Shown here piece by piece: positions 36,640 through 46,509 of a DNA stretch of 64,000 nt. The first letter of the stretch is position 1; each line of letters begins with the position of its first letter. Location: the NCBI GenBank assembly GCA_034440635.1, contig JAOTON010001141.1, positions 586,001 through 650,000 on the forward strand, written 5' to 3'. The notes beneath the pieces were generated by a model that was given only the letters and a program-made list of their open reading frames with translations, did not search any database and had not been told where the DNA came from. This stretch comes from Lepas anatifera (taxonomy: Eukaryota > Arthropoda > Thecostraca > Lepadidae). The position numbers and the translations under genes were made by a program.

Positions 36640-38060
36640 TATCCAGGGGGCGTCTAGGCTATCCAAAGGCGGCTTTTCTATCGAAGGGGTGCCTTCCTAG
36701 GGAGCGCCTTTGCTACCCAGGGGCGCCTTTGCTGTCCACGGCACTTGTGTTATCCAGGGTTGTATTTGCTGTCCAGGGGCGCCTTTGCTATCCAAGGGTG
36801 CATATGACATCCGTAGGCGCTTTTTCCAGTGGGCGCCTAGGCTATCAAAGGGCGCCTTTTCTACCCAAGGTGAGCATTTTATTTTCCTAAAGCGCCCATT
36901 TCTATCTAAGGGGCGCTTATGCTGCCCAGGGCACCTATGTTACCAAGATTTGCCTTTACTGCCCAGGGGCGCCTTTCCTAGCCAAGGGCGCATATAGTAT
37001 CCGTAGGGCGCTTCATCCAGGGGGCGCCTAGGCTATCTAAAGGCGGTTTTTCTATCGAAGGGGTGCCTTCCTAGGGGCGCCTTTGCTACCCAGGGGCGCC
37101 TTTGCTGTCCACGGCACTTGTGTTATCCAGGGTTGTATTTGCTGTCCAGGGGCGCCTTTGCTATCCAAGGGTGCATATGACATCCGTAGGCGCTTTTTCC
37201 AGTGGGCGCCTAGGCTATCAAAGGGCGCCTTTTCTACCCAAGGTGAGCATTTTATTTTCCTAAAGCGCCCATTTCTATCTAAGGGGCGCTTATGCTGCCC
37301 AGGGCACCTATGTTACCAAGATTTGCCTTTGCAGCCCAGGGGCGCCTTTCCTAGCCAAGGGCGCATATGATACCCGTAGGGCGCTTCATCCAGGGGGCGC
37401 CTAGGCTATACAAAGGCGGTTTTTCTATCGAAGGGCTGCCGTCCTAGGGGCGCCTTTGCTGTCCACAGCACTTGTGTTATCCAGGGTTGTCTTTGCTGTC
37501 CAGGGGCGCCTTTGCTATCCAAGGGTGCATATGACATCCTTAGGGCGCTTTTTCCAGTGGGCGCCTAGGCTATCAAAGGGCGCCTTTTTCTACCCAAGGT
37601 GAGCATTTATTTTCCTAAAGCGCCTACTTCTATCTAAGGGGCGCTTATGCTGTCCGGGGTACCTATGTTACCAAGATTTGCCTTTGCTGCCCAGGGGCGC
37701 CTTTCCTAGCCAAGGGCGCATATGATATCCGTAGTTCGCTTCATCCAGGGGGCGCCTAGACTATCCAAAGGCGGGTTTCTATCGAAGGGGTGCCTTCCTA
37801 GGGGCGCCTTTGCTACCCAGGGGCGCCTTTGCTGTCCAGGGGCGCCTTGCTATCCAAGGGTGCATATGACAAATGACATCCGTAGGGCGCTTTTTCCAGT
37901 GGGCGCCTAGGCTATCAAAGGGCGCCTTTTTCTACCGAAGGTGAGCATTTTATTTTCCTAAAGCGCCTATTTCTATCTAAAGGGCGCTTATGCTGTCCAG
38001 TTCACCTATGTTACCAAGATTTGCCTTTGCTGCCCAGGGGCGCCTTTCCTAGCCAAGGGC
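36640..38060 (+). repeat. 373-bp higher-order repeat within the minisatellite
   Basis: The block starting GCCTTCCTAGGG recurs at about 36691, 37065, 37438 and 37792, giving spacings of 374, 373 and 354 bases. The first two copies are almost identical. A looser ancestor of the block is visible at 36098, and a related block recurs ~594 bases apart (CAGCTGAAG near 35956 and 36550). This implies recent unequal exchange of multi-unit blocks. Confidence 0.75.
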
Positions 38061-38384
38061 GCATATGGTATCCGTAGGGCGCTTCATCCAGGGGGCGCCT
38101 AGGCTACCCAGGGGCGCTTCATCCAGGGGGCGCCTAGGCTACTCAGGGGTGCATTAGTTCCCCATGGCGCAATCTTGCTATCTAGTGGCGCCTTTTCTTT
38201 GCCGGGGCGCTTTTGTTAGCTTTCTAAATTTCATCTTCAACATTTTGCTGGGGCGCAAAAGACCAGTAAAGGCGTCTAGTGTTTGGGCAGGGGCGCTTTG
38301 CCATGGTTTTAAGGAGTATGTGTTCATTCAAGTGGAATAAGTGGTATCTACCACCTTGGCGCACGAAATGGGTACAGGCGCGCC

Positions 38385-38419
38385 GCTCATATCGGGCGCC
38401 TTCGGCGCCCGATATGAGC
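38385..38419. repeat. 16-bp perfect hairpin with 3-nt loop
   Basis: GCTCATATCGGGCGCC at 38385-38400 pairs exactly with 38404-38419 around TTC. It marks the end of the minisatellite close to the right end of the giant hAT-like element. Confidence 0.85.
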
Positions 38420-39654
38420 TGAGCTTTACTGGGGCGCTTCGGAGCTAAGGGGGGGCCCGGGCCCCTGGGCCCCCCTTGGATCCGTCACTGAAGAAATTAC
38501 TTCACATGTTTTAGTGCTCAGGTCAATGGTTTGACCTCCAGAGGTCAAATCAGGTTAAGATCGGCTATTTTCACTCAAATATGCAATGTTTAAGCAAACT
38601 GGGCATAACTCTTATGCCATTGGAGCTATTGAGGTTTGGTAAAGTAAATTTGATAGGAAATGGCCAGTCCTTTTTCCGCTATGTGAAACATAAAGACCTC
38701 CCGCCATTGGTTTGACCTCCAGAGGTCACCTCGTGGCCTAAGATGACCTGAGGTCACGAAAGGTCAGAAAGTGACCTTGCTGTATACCAAATGAAAGACA
38801 GTGACGAGACAAACACGATGGTGTTTGTTTCAGCGCTCTAGCTTATATAGATAAAAAGTTATTGTCAAAGTACTGTTTTTAACCCCTGGTGAACTTGGAT
38901 GACCTTGGAGAGGTCAAGGGGCAAATATGGCCCCTGGAATCCGTGAAAGGGTGTCCATGAACGCTTTTCTGATCAAGTTGTACATTTTCAATCGCTTTTG
39001 TGACTTTTAGATCATAAGACAGCTTTTCCCCATGCTTTTTCAATGGGAGATGTCACCTCGTGACCTGACCTCAGGGTACGAAATCGAAAAATCCCAGATA
39101 TACACCTTGTAGACCCTAGACGGGCCATAAGGTGTAAGAAGTTTCAAATTGATCGACCTCGAAATGTAGCTCTTACAGAGCTTTAAAGTTGAAGTGAGGT
39201 TGGTTGACCTCGTCTGGTGACCTGACCTTGGGTGACCCGGAGTAAAAAATTTCAGGGATGGTGGGAACATGATGCAGTGAGAGGTAGAGCCCTGAACCGT
39301 GGTGCTGCGCCTCTTCGTTTTTCTGCTATCTCGGAAAAACCTTAGCGGGGCCATCGATGGGCCCCGGTGGGGCGAGGGTTAAGGCACAGCGTGGCAGCAC
39401 AGCGTGACAGCTTTAACCAGTTTTTTAATATTGTCTTTCGAACAATACACACTACTTTCGATCTATCCGACCGTTGATAAAGAATCATCAATGTGGTTTT
39501 GAGATATTCGCCTACCATCTATTTTAATTCCATCGCATAGAAAACTCCCGAAAATAATCATTGAATAGCCTCAATTAGATTACCGCGAACCTGAATATCG
39601 TGACTACTCAGAAGTTTCGTACACCTGCCTCCTTACCTACAATTTCTATGGCAG

Positions 39655-39772
39655 CATCATCTACCACATGCTGAACAAGTTGATGACCACGGACGAGGAT
39701 GACTCCGACCCACAGGGGCCGGTGAAGGCAGTGGTGGAGGGAATGACAGAGACGCTTGGTAGCTTGCTGTAG
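39655..39772 (+). CDS. Candidate terminal exon of an unrecognised gene
   Basis: After an acceptor-like CTATGGCAG the frame encodes IIYHMLNKLMTTDEDDSDPQ, then GPVKAVVEGMTETLGSLL and a TAG at 39770-39772. Composition and codon use look like real protein, with an acidic DEDDSD patch. A 34-bp tandem repeat begins at the stop codon itself. Upstream exons were not identified because the DNA to the left is transposons. Family unknown. Confidence 0.4.
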
Positions 39773-39888
39773 ACACCACTTCGCAGGGTCGGTGTCCTCG
39801 CTGTAGACACCACTTCGCAGAGTCGGTGTCCTCGCTATAGACATCACTTCACAGAGTCGGTGTCCTCGCTATAGACATCACTTTCTAG
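39770..39888 (+). repeat. 34-bp tandem repeat starting at a stop codon
   Basis: Units start at 39770, 39804 and 39838 with a partial fourth at 39872. The consensus is built on TAGACACCACTTCGCAG, then AGTCGGTGTCCTCGCT. The first T of the first unit is the first base of the TAG of the exon candidate above. Confidence 0.85.
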
Positions 39889-40103
39889 ACACTATGGCTG
39901 CTTTAGAAAACATATATTCATCACAAATTCCAGTCACGCTGCCGCAGCTACGAGTCCTGCCCCACTTATCAGAGGCGTCTGGGTGTTCGCGCGCCCGCCT
40001 GCTCACTAAACGGTCATTGGCTGAGCTCTCGGCGCCTGGAGGCAGGACCACGCGATACCGCGGTCGCACCCACGGTGGGTACAACAATGCTTTGTAATAA
40101 TAA

Positions 40104-40278
40104 TTCTTGAGGTTTAACGACGCACCAACTGCCAGGGTCCTACGGCGTCGCCAACTCTCACCCTGTTGAAAGAGATTCTGGGGATCAGATCATCTTATTC
40201 AGAGGCTCCGCCGGGACTTGAACCCGGAACCAGTGGCTTAGAAGACAAGGGTGCTATCCACTAAGCCACCTCATTCCC
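40104..40278 (-). mobile_element. tRNA-derived SINE
   Basis: The minus strand has an A-box-like TGGCTTAGTGGATAGCACC (plus 40248-40266) and a B-box GGTTCAAGTCCC (plus 40213-40224) at tRNA spacing. The T stem CCGGG/CCCGG is intact. The acceptor stem does not pair, so it is not a working tRNA gene. The body ends in CTGGCAGTTGGTGCGTCGTTAAACC, a tail shared with fragments at 6832 and 23311. Confidence 0.75.
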
Positions 40279-40659
40279 ACAATGCTTTGTCTTTAGGGGC
40301 AGTGACAATGGCTCAAGTAAAGGCAGGGGTGTATTGGGGGTATGATCATGGGAATAGGCTGCTTTGGGACAGTTTGATCTGTTTTATACTTCACATCAGC
40401 AGCAATACGTTTTGCTTGGACCAAGGCAATATAAATATCCAATTAAACCATGCCTGCATGGGTCTACGGTTCATTCCTCACATATTTGCATCTCTAGTTG
40501 AGCTTCAAAACCAATAAACTAGCATCTTTTCAGCTCGTTTACAGCAAGCCTTGAATTGAGGTGAGGTTACATGACTGTCTCCCTGGGCCGGACCAAGACT
40601 GAAAACTTTGGCTTAAGTTGACATATTTATTCGGAACTATCTACTGTAGATAAGAATGC

Positions 40660-41583
40660 TTAACACGCGCACTGGAGGAGGGGGGCCTCGGAGGCCCCCC
40701 ACCTGTTTTTCCAAGGTGGCCGGAGAACCGCGCGTAGCCGAAAAACGAAACGTGGCCACATTTAACAGAATTTAATAGCGCGTCGATTGGTGAAATAATT
40801 TTGAAAATCGGTCGAGAATTTTTGACTTATAGGCTTTCAAAGTCAGACCTGCATTTTGAGATCGCCGTAAATGCGCGGTCGGACCAGTTAGCTTGCATTG
40901 GAGACCGAGTGGTGACGTCATAACTCCATATAACCGGGATTATATGTCAAGGTCACTTCACATGAAAGTCAAGGTCAAGGTCAAAGGTCACAGGTCAAGG
41001 TCATATCTGCACTTTCAAGGTCACTGACCACTGTGCGTCCGGCCAAATGACGTTACCCCGTCTGACTATATTATGCTATGACGTCATCGATAGGGTACAC
41101 CAATACAAATGTCAAGGTCAAAGGTCAAGGTCAAAGGTCATTTGCAAAGGTCAATCGTCATTTTCCGCCAAACAGTGGCTATAGTGTTAGTCGAAGTGCA
41201 CATTATAAGTAGTATACTATATTGTGACCTTAAAGGTCAATGACCTTGAATGACCTTGACCCAAAAGTTGTGGGGAAGCCTCTTTGAGACCTCTTCTCTA
41301 TGAAACTTATCCGCCTTTAGCTTATTCCCGCCATTTTCTCGCAGAATCACAGCATTTACCAATCGATCCCCAGCATGGCCAATATTTGACCTTTAAGACC
41401 TCGTTTGACCTTGAAGATATTGACCTAGGTCAATGAAAATTGGTCATCATGTAGATCACCATAGCCCCCACCCACCTGCCAAGTGGCGTTTTTCTACACC
41501 TCTTAGTTTCCGAGATCTTAGGGGGCCTACCAGGCCCCCTCCAGTGCGCGTTAGTGCCAGACTCCCTCCAGTGCGGGTGTTAA
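40660..41583 (+). mobile_element. TTAA-flanked piggyBac-like MITE, family C copy 1
   Basis: The ends are TTAACACGCGCACTGGAGG and (reverse complement) TTAACACCCGCACTGGAGG. An inner CCTCCAGTGCGCGTTA echo lies at the right end. It is 924 bp without a transposase. By my count it holds 20 AGGTCA half-sites on the two strands, many in direct repeats (GGTCAAGGTCAAAGGTCA), plus two TGACGTCA palindromes. The near-identical copy at 51800 shows it is a mobile unit. Confidence 0.88.
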
Positions 41584-41593
41584 CTCTAGTTAC

Positions 41594-42053
41594 TTAAAGG
41601 GAATGTGGCACCTTGATCTAATCACGAAATTTAGTGTAATTAGGCGTACTTTTAGCCGAAAATAATGAAACCACTCATGATTTCTCTGAAAAAATGTAGA
41701 ATAAGCTCAATATTTTGATTTTTTAAATAATCCTCTAGGGAAAGAAATAAATATCTGCCTGTGGTTGATGTCATGATCTGGCAACCACTGCCATACTTGA
41801 AACGCTTCAAGGGCTTCGATTGGCTGATGCTCATCGTGACATCAGCATATGTCGTCACACCAACAGCCATGACAACTGTGGCCTGCTGCTGAGGGTACAT
41901 GAGGGGTACATTGCCTGGTAGGTTTTAGTTTTTTTCTACGGAAATCTCGAGTTTCAAAACAAATGATATATTGAGTACCGGATTTTCCGACTTGCTTTAC
42001 AACTTGGCTATCTCAGTAAAAATCACGTTATGAAGGTGCCACCTTCCCTTTAA
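41594..42053 (+). mobile_element. TTAA-flanked MITE, family D, 460 bp
   Basis: The left end TTAAAGGGAATGTGGCACCTT and the right end (reverse complement TTAAAGGGAAGGTGGCACCTT) are inverted repeats with one mismatch. It starts only ten bases after family C copy 1 ends, so two TTAA-specific elements lie side by side. No coding capacity. Confidence 0.78.
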
Positions 42054-42284
42054 CAACCGCTCGGCCTCAGCTTCTATGAGGTAAAGTAAAATAACGCGAG
42101 TGGTGGTAAAGAGCTTATAAGAAAATATTTCAAAAATATATCGGTCACTTTTTGGTACTGGTCAATGTCGAGTTCATGACAGCTGAAAGAAGGAACAGGC
42201 TAGACGATATTTTGGCTTTAACTTCTGACTGGGTTAAGTTGGAGTTCAATTTTCAGGCATAACTCATTATTTTAACGAATATCA

Positions 42285-42600
42285 ATATAAAAAGGTCAAA
42301 CGGTAAGAATGACCAGACCTAAGGTCAGTTCTGACGCAATACAGTCAAAATGTGTATACGTATCAATCAGTTTGCGATGACAATATCAATAACGTTGTAC
42401 CGGTGAAAGATCTACCACCATTTCCTATCAGATTATTGACCCAAGCCTGAAAACTTCCCTAGGTGATCACAGATGAACTTTCATAGATCATAGGTCAAAA
42501 TAAAACCTACAACATGACCCTGGAGAGATAGGCACTACGATATTGAGAACAGGAAGTTAACTTATGCAACACATAATGAAGGTGGCCCTGCTCTGTCAGT
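42285..42600 (+). repeat. Interspersed repeat, family B copy 3 (partial)
   Basis: Shares with copies 1 and 2 the phrases GACC(A/T)GACCTAAGG, ATTGACCCAAGCCTGA, AACATGA(A/C)CC and the GAGATAGGC.CTACGAT block. A TTAA end (GGGCGTGTGTTAA, 42831-42843) nearby may be its right terminus. Confidence 0.45.
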
Positions 42601-42854
42601 AGTTATGACATAAAACGTTAATTTCCATTATATTTCTATAATTGAATACTTTGAACTCTAGTGACCTCAAAAGTGACCAGACCATAAAATAAAAGCACTT
42701 TTGGTAAAGATCAAGGCGAGCTATACAACGCCGTTTCTCGCTCCAAGGTACTGAGCCGGGATTCCGAAATCATAGAGGAAGGGGGCAGGTAGCTGTCCCC
42801 GTACTGGTGAAGGTGGCACGGACCCCCTATGGGCGTGTGTTAAGATCCATGTGC

Positions 42855-43000
42855 ATTTTACAGAAATTTTGGGAGGGTTATCACCGAGATATGTGTATGC
42901 TACAATTAAGACACATAAATATAGCACTCCCCTCCGGTCTCTAAAATCACATATAACTACTGCCATCAACTTCGCCACGGGCAAAACAAGTGAGGAGGCC
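42855..43000 (+). pseudogene. Possible Penelope-like reverse transcriptase fragment
   Basis: The frame reads LSPRYVYATIKTHKYSTPLR followed by SHITTAINFA. This resembles the finger motif of Penelope-like and related reverse transcriptases, in which an aromatic residue and PK.HK precede PLRPI and I.T..YNLAK. The rest of the domain is not recognisable and the fragment is short, so the call is weak. Confidence 0.3.
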
Positions 43001-43232
43001 ATTCAACCATTAACCTGCTTCGGCAATAAACCTTCCTCTCTGGTACCGAAAACTCGGCGGATTCGGGCTCATTGCTGCCTCTTGCACTGTACACAACTTT
43101 GTGATGGTTTTCCAATTCGCTGGCATTAGCACTTTTCGTATGTTACTCAAGCTCATGGTATATAGCTCATGTTACAGGGAAGTTCATGCTCACATATATG
43201 GGTACAGGGATACCGCCCCATTTCCCTGTAGC

Positions 43233-43238
<6 letters not shown>

Positions 43239-43293
<55 letters not shown>

Positions 43294-43310
43294 TAGTGTG
43301 TGTGTGTGTC
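43239..43310. repeat. Compound (AT)n(GT)n microsatellite
   Basis: About 48 bases of AT, an interruption (ACATATATA), then a short GT run. Confidence 0.9.
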
Positions 43311-44396
43311 TGCATGTGTATATTTGTGTGTCTAAATGCAGCATTATATATTACGTGAATTTAGTGCCGGCAGAACGGCAGAATTTAAGAAATGGGGCAC
43401 CATGGACTTTCCAACCCATTTCTTTCCAGTCAACGCCATAGGGTTAGTGTTAAAATGTCGTATTTAAGGGGGTACCGTGCCTCGGTGCGGCCCCTCCCCC
43501 TGCCCCAGTTCCACCGCCAGTGCGTGAATCTCTGACAAAGAAACAGTGTATTCATGAGTTGTATTCAGTATCACACGTCTACCCAATTCCACGTTCTTAA
43601 TACTACATGTAAAACCTGACACACACAAATTCCCTATGCTACACTAAATATTCAAATCCAACCACAAATACATTCAGAAGCACACACGTGCATAAAAACG
43701 TTATCTGAGATTTAGAAATGATTTTATCCCTTGTAACCTTTTTCCGCTCGCCGAATTTCAGGAAAAAATAAAGAACTGGTGAACACGAAGCCTTTAAGAG
43801 ATTTCATTTGCTTAGGCTAAAAGGCACAAAGCGATCTTGTAATGCAGCAGCATTGGTTAAACTCACTCAACACGCAGTTAACATGCACAAAATACATGCA
43901 CAACGAGAATCTTTCATGTGAAGCACTCTGTGATTATGATAACTACGAAAGACATTCGTTGATCATGAAACGCCCTGTTCAAGTTGAGCTGCTGGCAAAT
44001 TCATGGTGAAATCATCCAAAGACCCCAGTAAATATACTAAAAGATACCCCGGATTTTTTCATGAGTGTCGCTTCATCTTCGGTCAGTGGGTCAAAAGGTC
44101 AGGTCATTCTGGAGCGTTTGAAAATATCACATCCAACAGCTCCATAGAAACACAAACCGAAGAGAGGATATGGTTGAATGCTGGTTTCGAACTTGAAGCA
44201 TTTCGACATGTTTCCAGGGGCAGCAAGCCCCTAGCAGATGCGAGAAAACAGCACCTATGTCATATGCACCTAACCCCTTAGGCCCTGCACGTGCTTGACA
44301 CTCTGCGTAGCCTCCACATTCCATGCTCATCTCCAAACGGTCTTGGTAATATGAAAAACAAGCATTTACGCTTTTCGTTACATCACACCACTACAG
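43311..44396. other. No gene recognised
   Basis: Near 43470-43530 a C-rich stretch ends in CCACCGCCAGTG, like the right end of the hAT-like MITEs, but no partner end was found. Confidence 0.35.
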
Positions 44397-44572
44397 CAGC
44401 CAGCTGATGGCCAGAACTACGTGGACTTGTCTCTGCCCCTGGATGACGATGAGAAAACCTCAGACAAATCAAGATCCTGATGATGCTCATTCTACCGTTC
44501 CCATCAAAGTGGTAGAAACTACATCGGGTCTGAGTCCCAGTCAGAAGTATATGGATCAAATGACCTCGATAG
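44397..44572 (+). CDS. Candidate coding exon with a one-base slip, unrecognised
   Basis: The acceptor CACTACAG and donor ATAG|GTATGT bound a peptide-like frame. It starts QPADGQNYVDLSLPLDDDEK and, one base out of phase after an AAAA run near 44453-44456, continues DPDDAHSTVPIKVVETTSGL and SPSQKYMDQMTSI. With three A instead of four the exon would be open throughout. The NYVDL motif and acidic, Ser/Thr-rich composition recall cytoplasmic tails of receptor tyrosine kinases, but this is only a resemblance. No kinase-domain exons were seen. Confidence 0.4.
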
Positions 44573-46380
44573 GTATGTACAGGGTGGTGTGTTTGCAGAG
44601 TCCAATCAAATTTGCCTGGTCTGGCCTCGCTACCTGCTCTGGAGAATCGCCGATGGCTGGAGCTATTCTTAACCACCAGACTCAGGTTTTGGGAAAAACA
44701 AGATGAATTTAATCCAAGTGAGCAATCAACACGCTGGTTCGTTAATATTAACGAGGGAACGTGGGGCAAGTGCGTCCTTCAAGTCTAATTTAGGCCAGAA
44801 ACTTGTGTTATGCCAACTTTATGATAAAACGCAGTGTTATAACATATAGCCTCCAAAACATGGGGCCTAAACTCAGGTGAAATAGTCATTTTACTCTGAC
44901 TAGATCAATTTAAATCATCGAACAGTTTTTGAAGTGCCAACTGTTTCTTGTTCATAAATATATGCCAGTAAACTCGTGGAAAAGCACCGAATGGAAAAAC
45001 ATATATTTTCAGGGTTTACCAGCCTAGTAACGAGCAAGGAGGCATTGCAGTCAGCAGTGAGGGTGCTCTGGTTGTTTGGAGTTGGCAAGGTGGTAACAAA
45101 ATCGTGAAATAGTAGTGTCTAAAATCGAGAGAAAAATACAGAGATTTAGGAAAATATTCTTCCCCTCCGCTGAATCCACCAGTGACTACCGTGGACCCTA
45201 TTTATCACAAAAGCAGTCTCACTAACTGGAAAAGTGGAAACGCTCCAGGTAAAATCACTCCTCCATCCCAACGATTGTCTCTGCACTCTAGCCAGCCAAC
45301 CATGTAGCTTTGGATACTCCTTCGCCATAATAATCTGAGTGATTTTTTTTTGCGCGGGCATATATCTCTTGACACGGAGGATTATTCCACATTCAAACAG
45401 TATGCAGCAAAAATACCAATAAATAAATAACCCCTGGACTGCGACTAGCTCGCACACATAAAACCCAGTCAGAGTCAGAAATTTAAATATTTTCGGTCTC
45501 AGCTCATGCTATCACTATGGAAGCTGTGTTACAACTTAAGACTACATTTCCTCTAATAGATGACTGAGGACGGCATGGCAGGACCGGGGCTTTCTTGAAC
45601 ACTAGTTGATAACGAGAACGAGGGAACCGGATGTTTGGAGCAAGCCCACCCCCCCAACCTTAGAAGAGGGGTTATAACTTTGCAGGTGCCCCTTTCGTGC
45701 TGACCAAAGTTCCAAGGTTCATGGCCGATAAGCCGCCTTTTTACGGCAGTCCATGTCGAAATCTGGTGCATGACTTCTTTCCGACGGAAAGTCTGTGTGG
45801 CTCTCATCACAAGGAGCTCATAACTTTTCTACGAAGGCGCTGAACACTGGGATAGCCTATTTTCTACCAGTTCATCTGGGATGAATTCAATAAAAGAGAT
45901 ACAACCATCATCATTTCAAAAACACACTGTCGGTAAAAGAGTGTGAGAAAGAACTGACTCCACGTTGGTCAGCTACCGAGGGACGTTTGTTGTCGTCCAG
46001 AGGCATCGGGGGGCGTATCTGCAAGCTTGCACCCATTCCTTTTTTCAATTTATCGGAAGGGGGATATTTGCAAGTTTCAACACGTGAACGAAAGTCACCA
46101 GTCTGGCATGGCAAAGGTAGCAGCAGTATAGAAATCGATGCTAAAACACGGTACTTGTACACGTTTAAACATAGAAAATAAAATAAAATAAGCAATCATA
46201 AATCCAAGCAATGGATTCCCACTCAGTCGTTCATCACTAATACGAGAGCTGTGAGTCTGCCTCGCCTTACAAAGCCGTTGAGGTGGACACATTTTATATT
46301 TCCACTTCGGTCAAAACTGAAAACGCAGCACATAGAAGCGCCGGCGGCGATATTGGTGATACTGTGCGGTACAGAACATC
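44573..46380. other. No gene recognised; probable 3' flank or 3' UTR of DUOX
   Basis: DUOX ends at 46381 on the minus strand, so the first part of this stretch should hold its 3' UTR. AATAAA-like sequences exist on the minus strand, but none can be singled out. A GAATCCACCAGTG near 45172 resembles a hAT end. Confidence 0.4.
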
Positions 46381-46509
46381 CTAGCCGAAGTTCTCGAAGT
46401 GGTGGATGAAGTATGGCTGCCTCCGCCCTTTGTTGACGTCATCACACGCGTTGCTCACCGACTTTGTGAGTGGTCGCGGCCCGCAGCTGAACACACCGAT
46501 CTTTGACAC
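46381..46509 (-). CDS. Duox: DUOX terminal exon (NADPH-binding C terminus)
   Basis: The acceptor ACACCAG opens [20 protein letters not shown] and the exon ends [11 protein letters not shown] then TAG. CGP is the NADPH-site motif, and FENFG is the invariant NOX/DUOX C terminus. It has 42 codons plus stop. It is separated from the previous exon by a 1-kb intron. Confidence 0.95.
   Translation of the reverse strand: MSKIGVFSCGPRPLTKSVSNACDDVNKGRRQPYFIHHFENFG

Larger units (their letters stand above)
34085..38440 (+). repeat. GGCGCC-rich minisatellite array, ~4.3 kb
   Basis: Around 150 imperfect units of roughly 20-30 bases vary on GCTATCCAGGGGCGCCTTT. Most units carry GGCGCC or a one-base variant. 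Periods near multiples of three leave long plus-strand frames of an RGAF.IQG..CCPG-type repeat, which I treat as non-coding because units are indel-ridden and there is no start, splice or domain logic. A stretch at 35260-35580 is a different, CTGAAA-rich variant. The array fills most of the giant hAT-like element. Confidence 0.85.
31293..38490. mobile_element. Giant non-autonomous hAT-like element, 7198 bp
   Basis: The terminal inverted repeats start CAGTGACGGATC at both ends. The 8-bp target duplication AAGAAATT lies at 31285-31292 and 38491-38498, and the empty site is confirmed by family A copy 1. Eight-bp duplications with CAGTG-type ends are hallmarks of hAT transposons. No hAT transposase (no RW..hAT-C dimerisation motif) was found. 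Its contents in order are a nested hAT-like element, a degenerate GGGCCCCTGAG-type repeat zone, a family B copy, a 4.3-kb GGCGCC minisatellite and a GGGGGCCC-rich right end. It is non-autonomous and must have been mobilised in trans. Confidence 0.85.
31152..39382 (-). mobile_element. MITE family A copy 2, split by a 7.2-kb insertion
   Basis: The left part (31152-31292) begins TTAACCCGCGCCCCACCGG. The right part (38491-39382) ends CCGGTGGGGCGAGGGTTAA. Together, minus the insertion and one 8-bp duplication, they total 1025 bp and align end to end with the reverse complement of copy 1. The break falls in a GAATTC..AAATTAC region that is uninterrupted in copy 1. Confidence 0.85.

Noticed and set aside
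34085..38440. Many plus-strand open frames of an RGAF-type repeat peptide
   Set aside because: They follow from tandem units with periods near multiples of three and few stops. Frames change at indels and there is no start or splice logic.
34085..38440. CRISPR-like array
   Set aside because: The units are degenerate and contiguous, without constant repeats separated by unique spacers, and the genome is eukaryotic.
40200..40278. Functional tRNA gene
   Set aside because: A and B boxes and the T stem are good, but the acceptor stem does not pair and a SINE tail follows.
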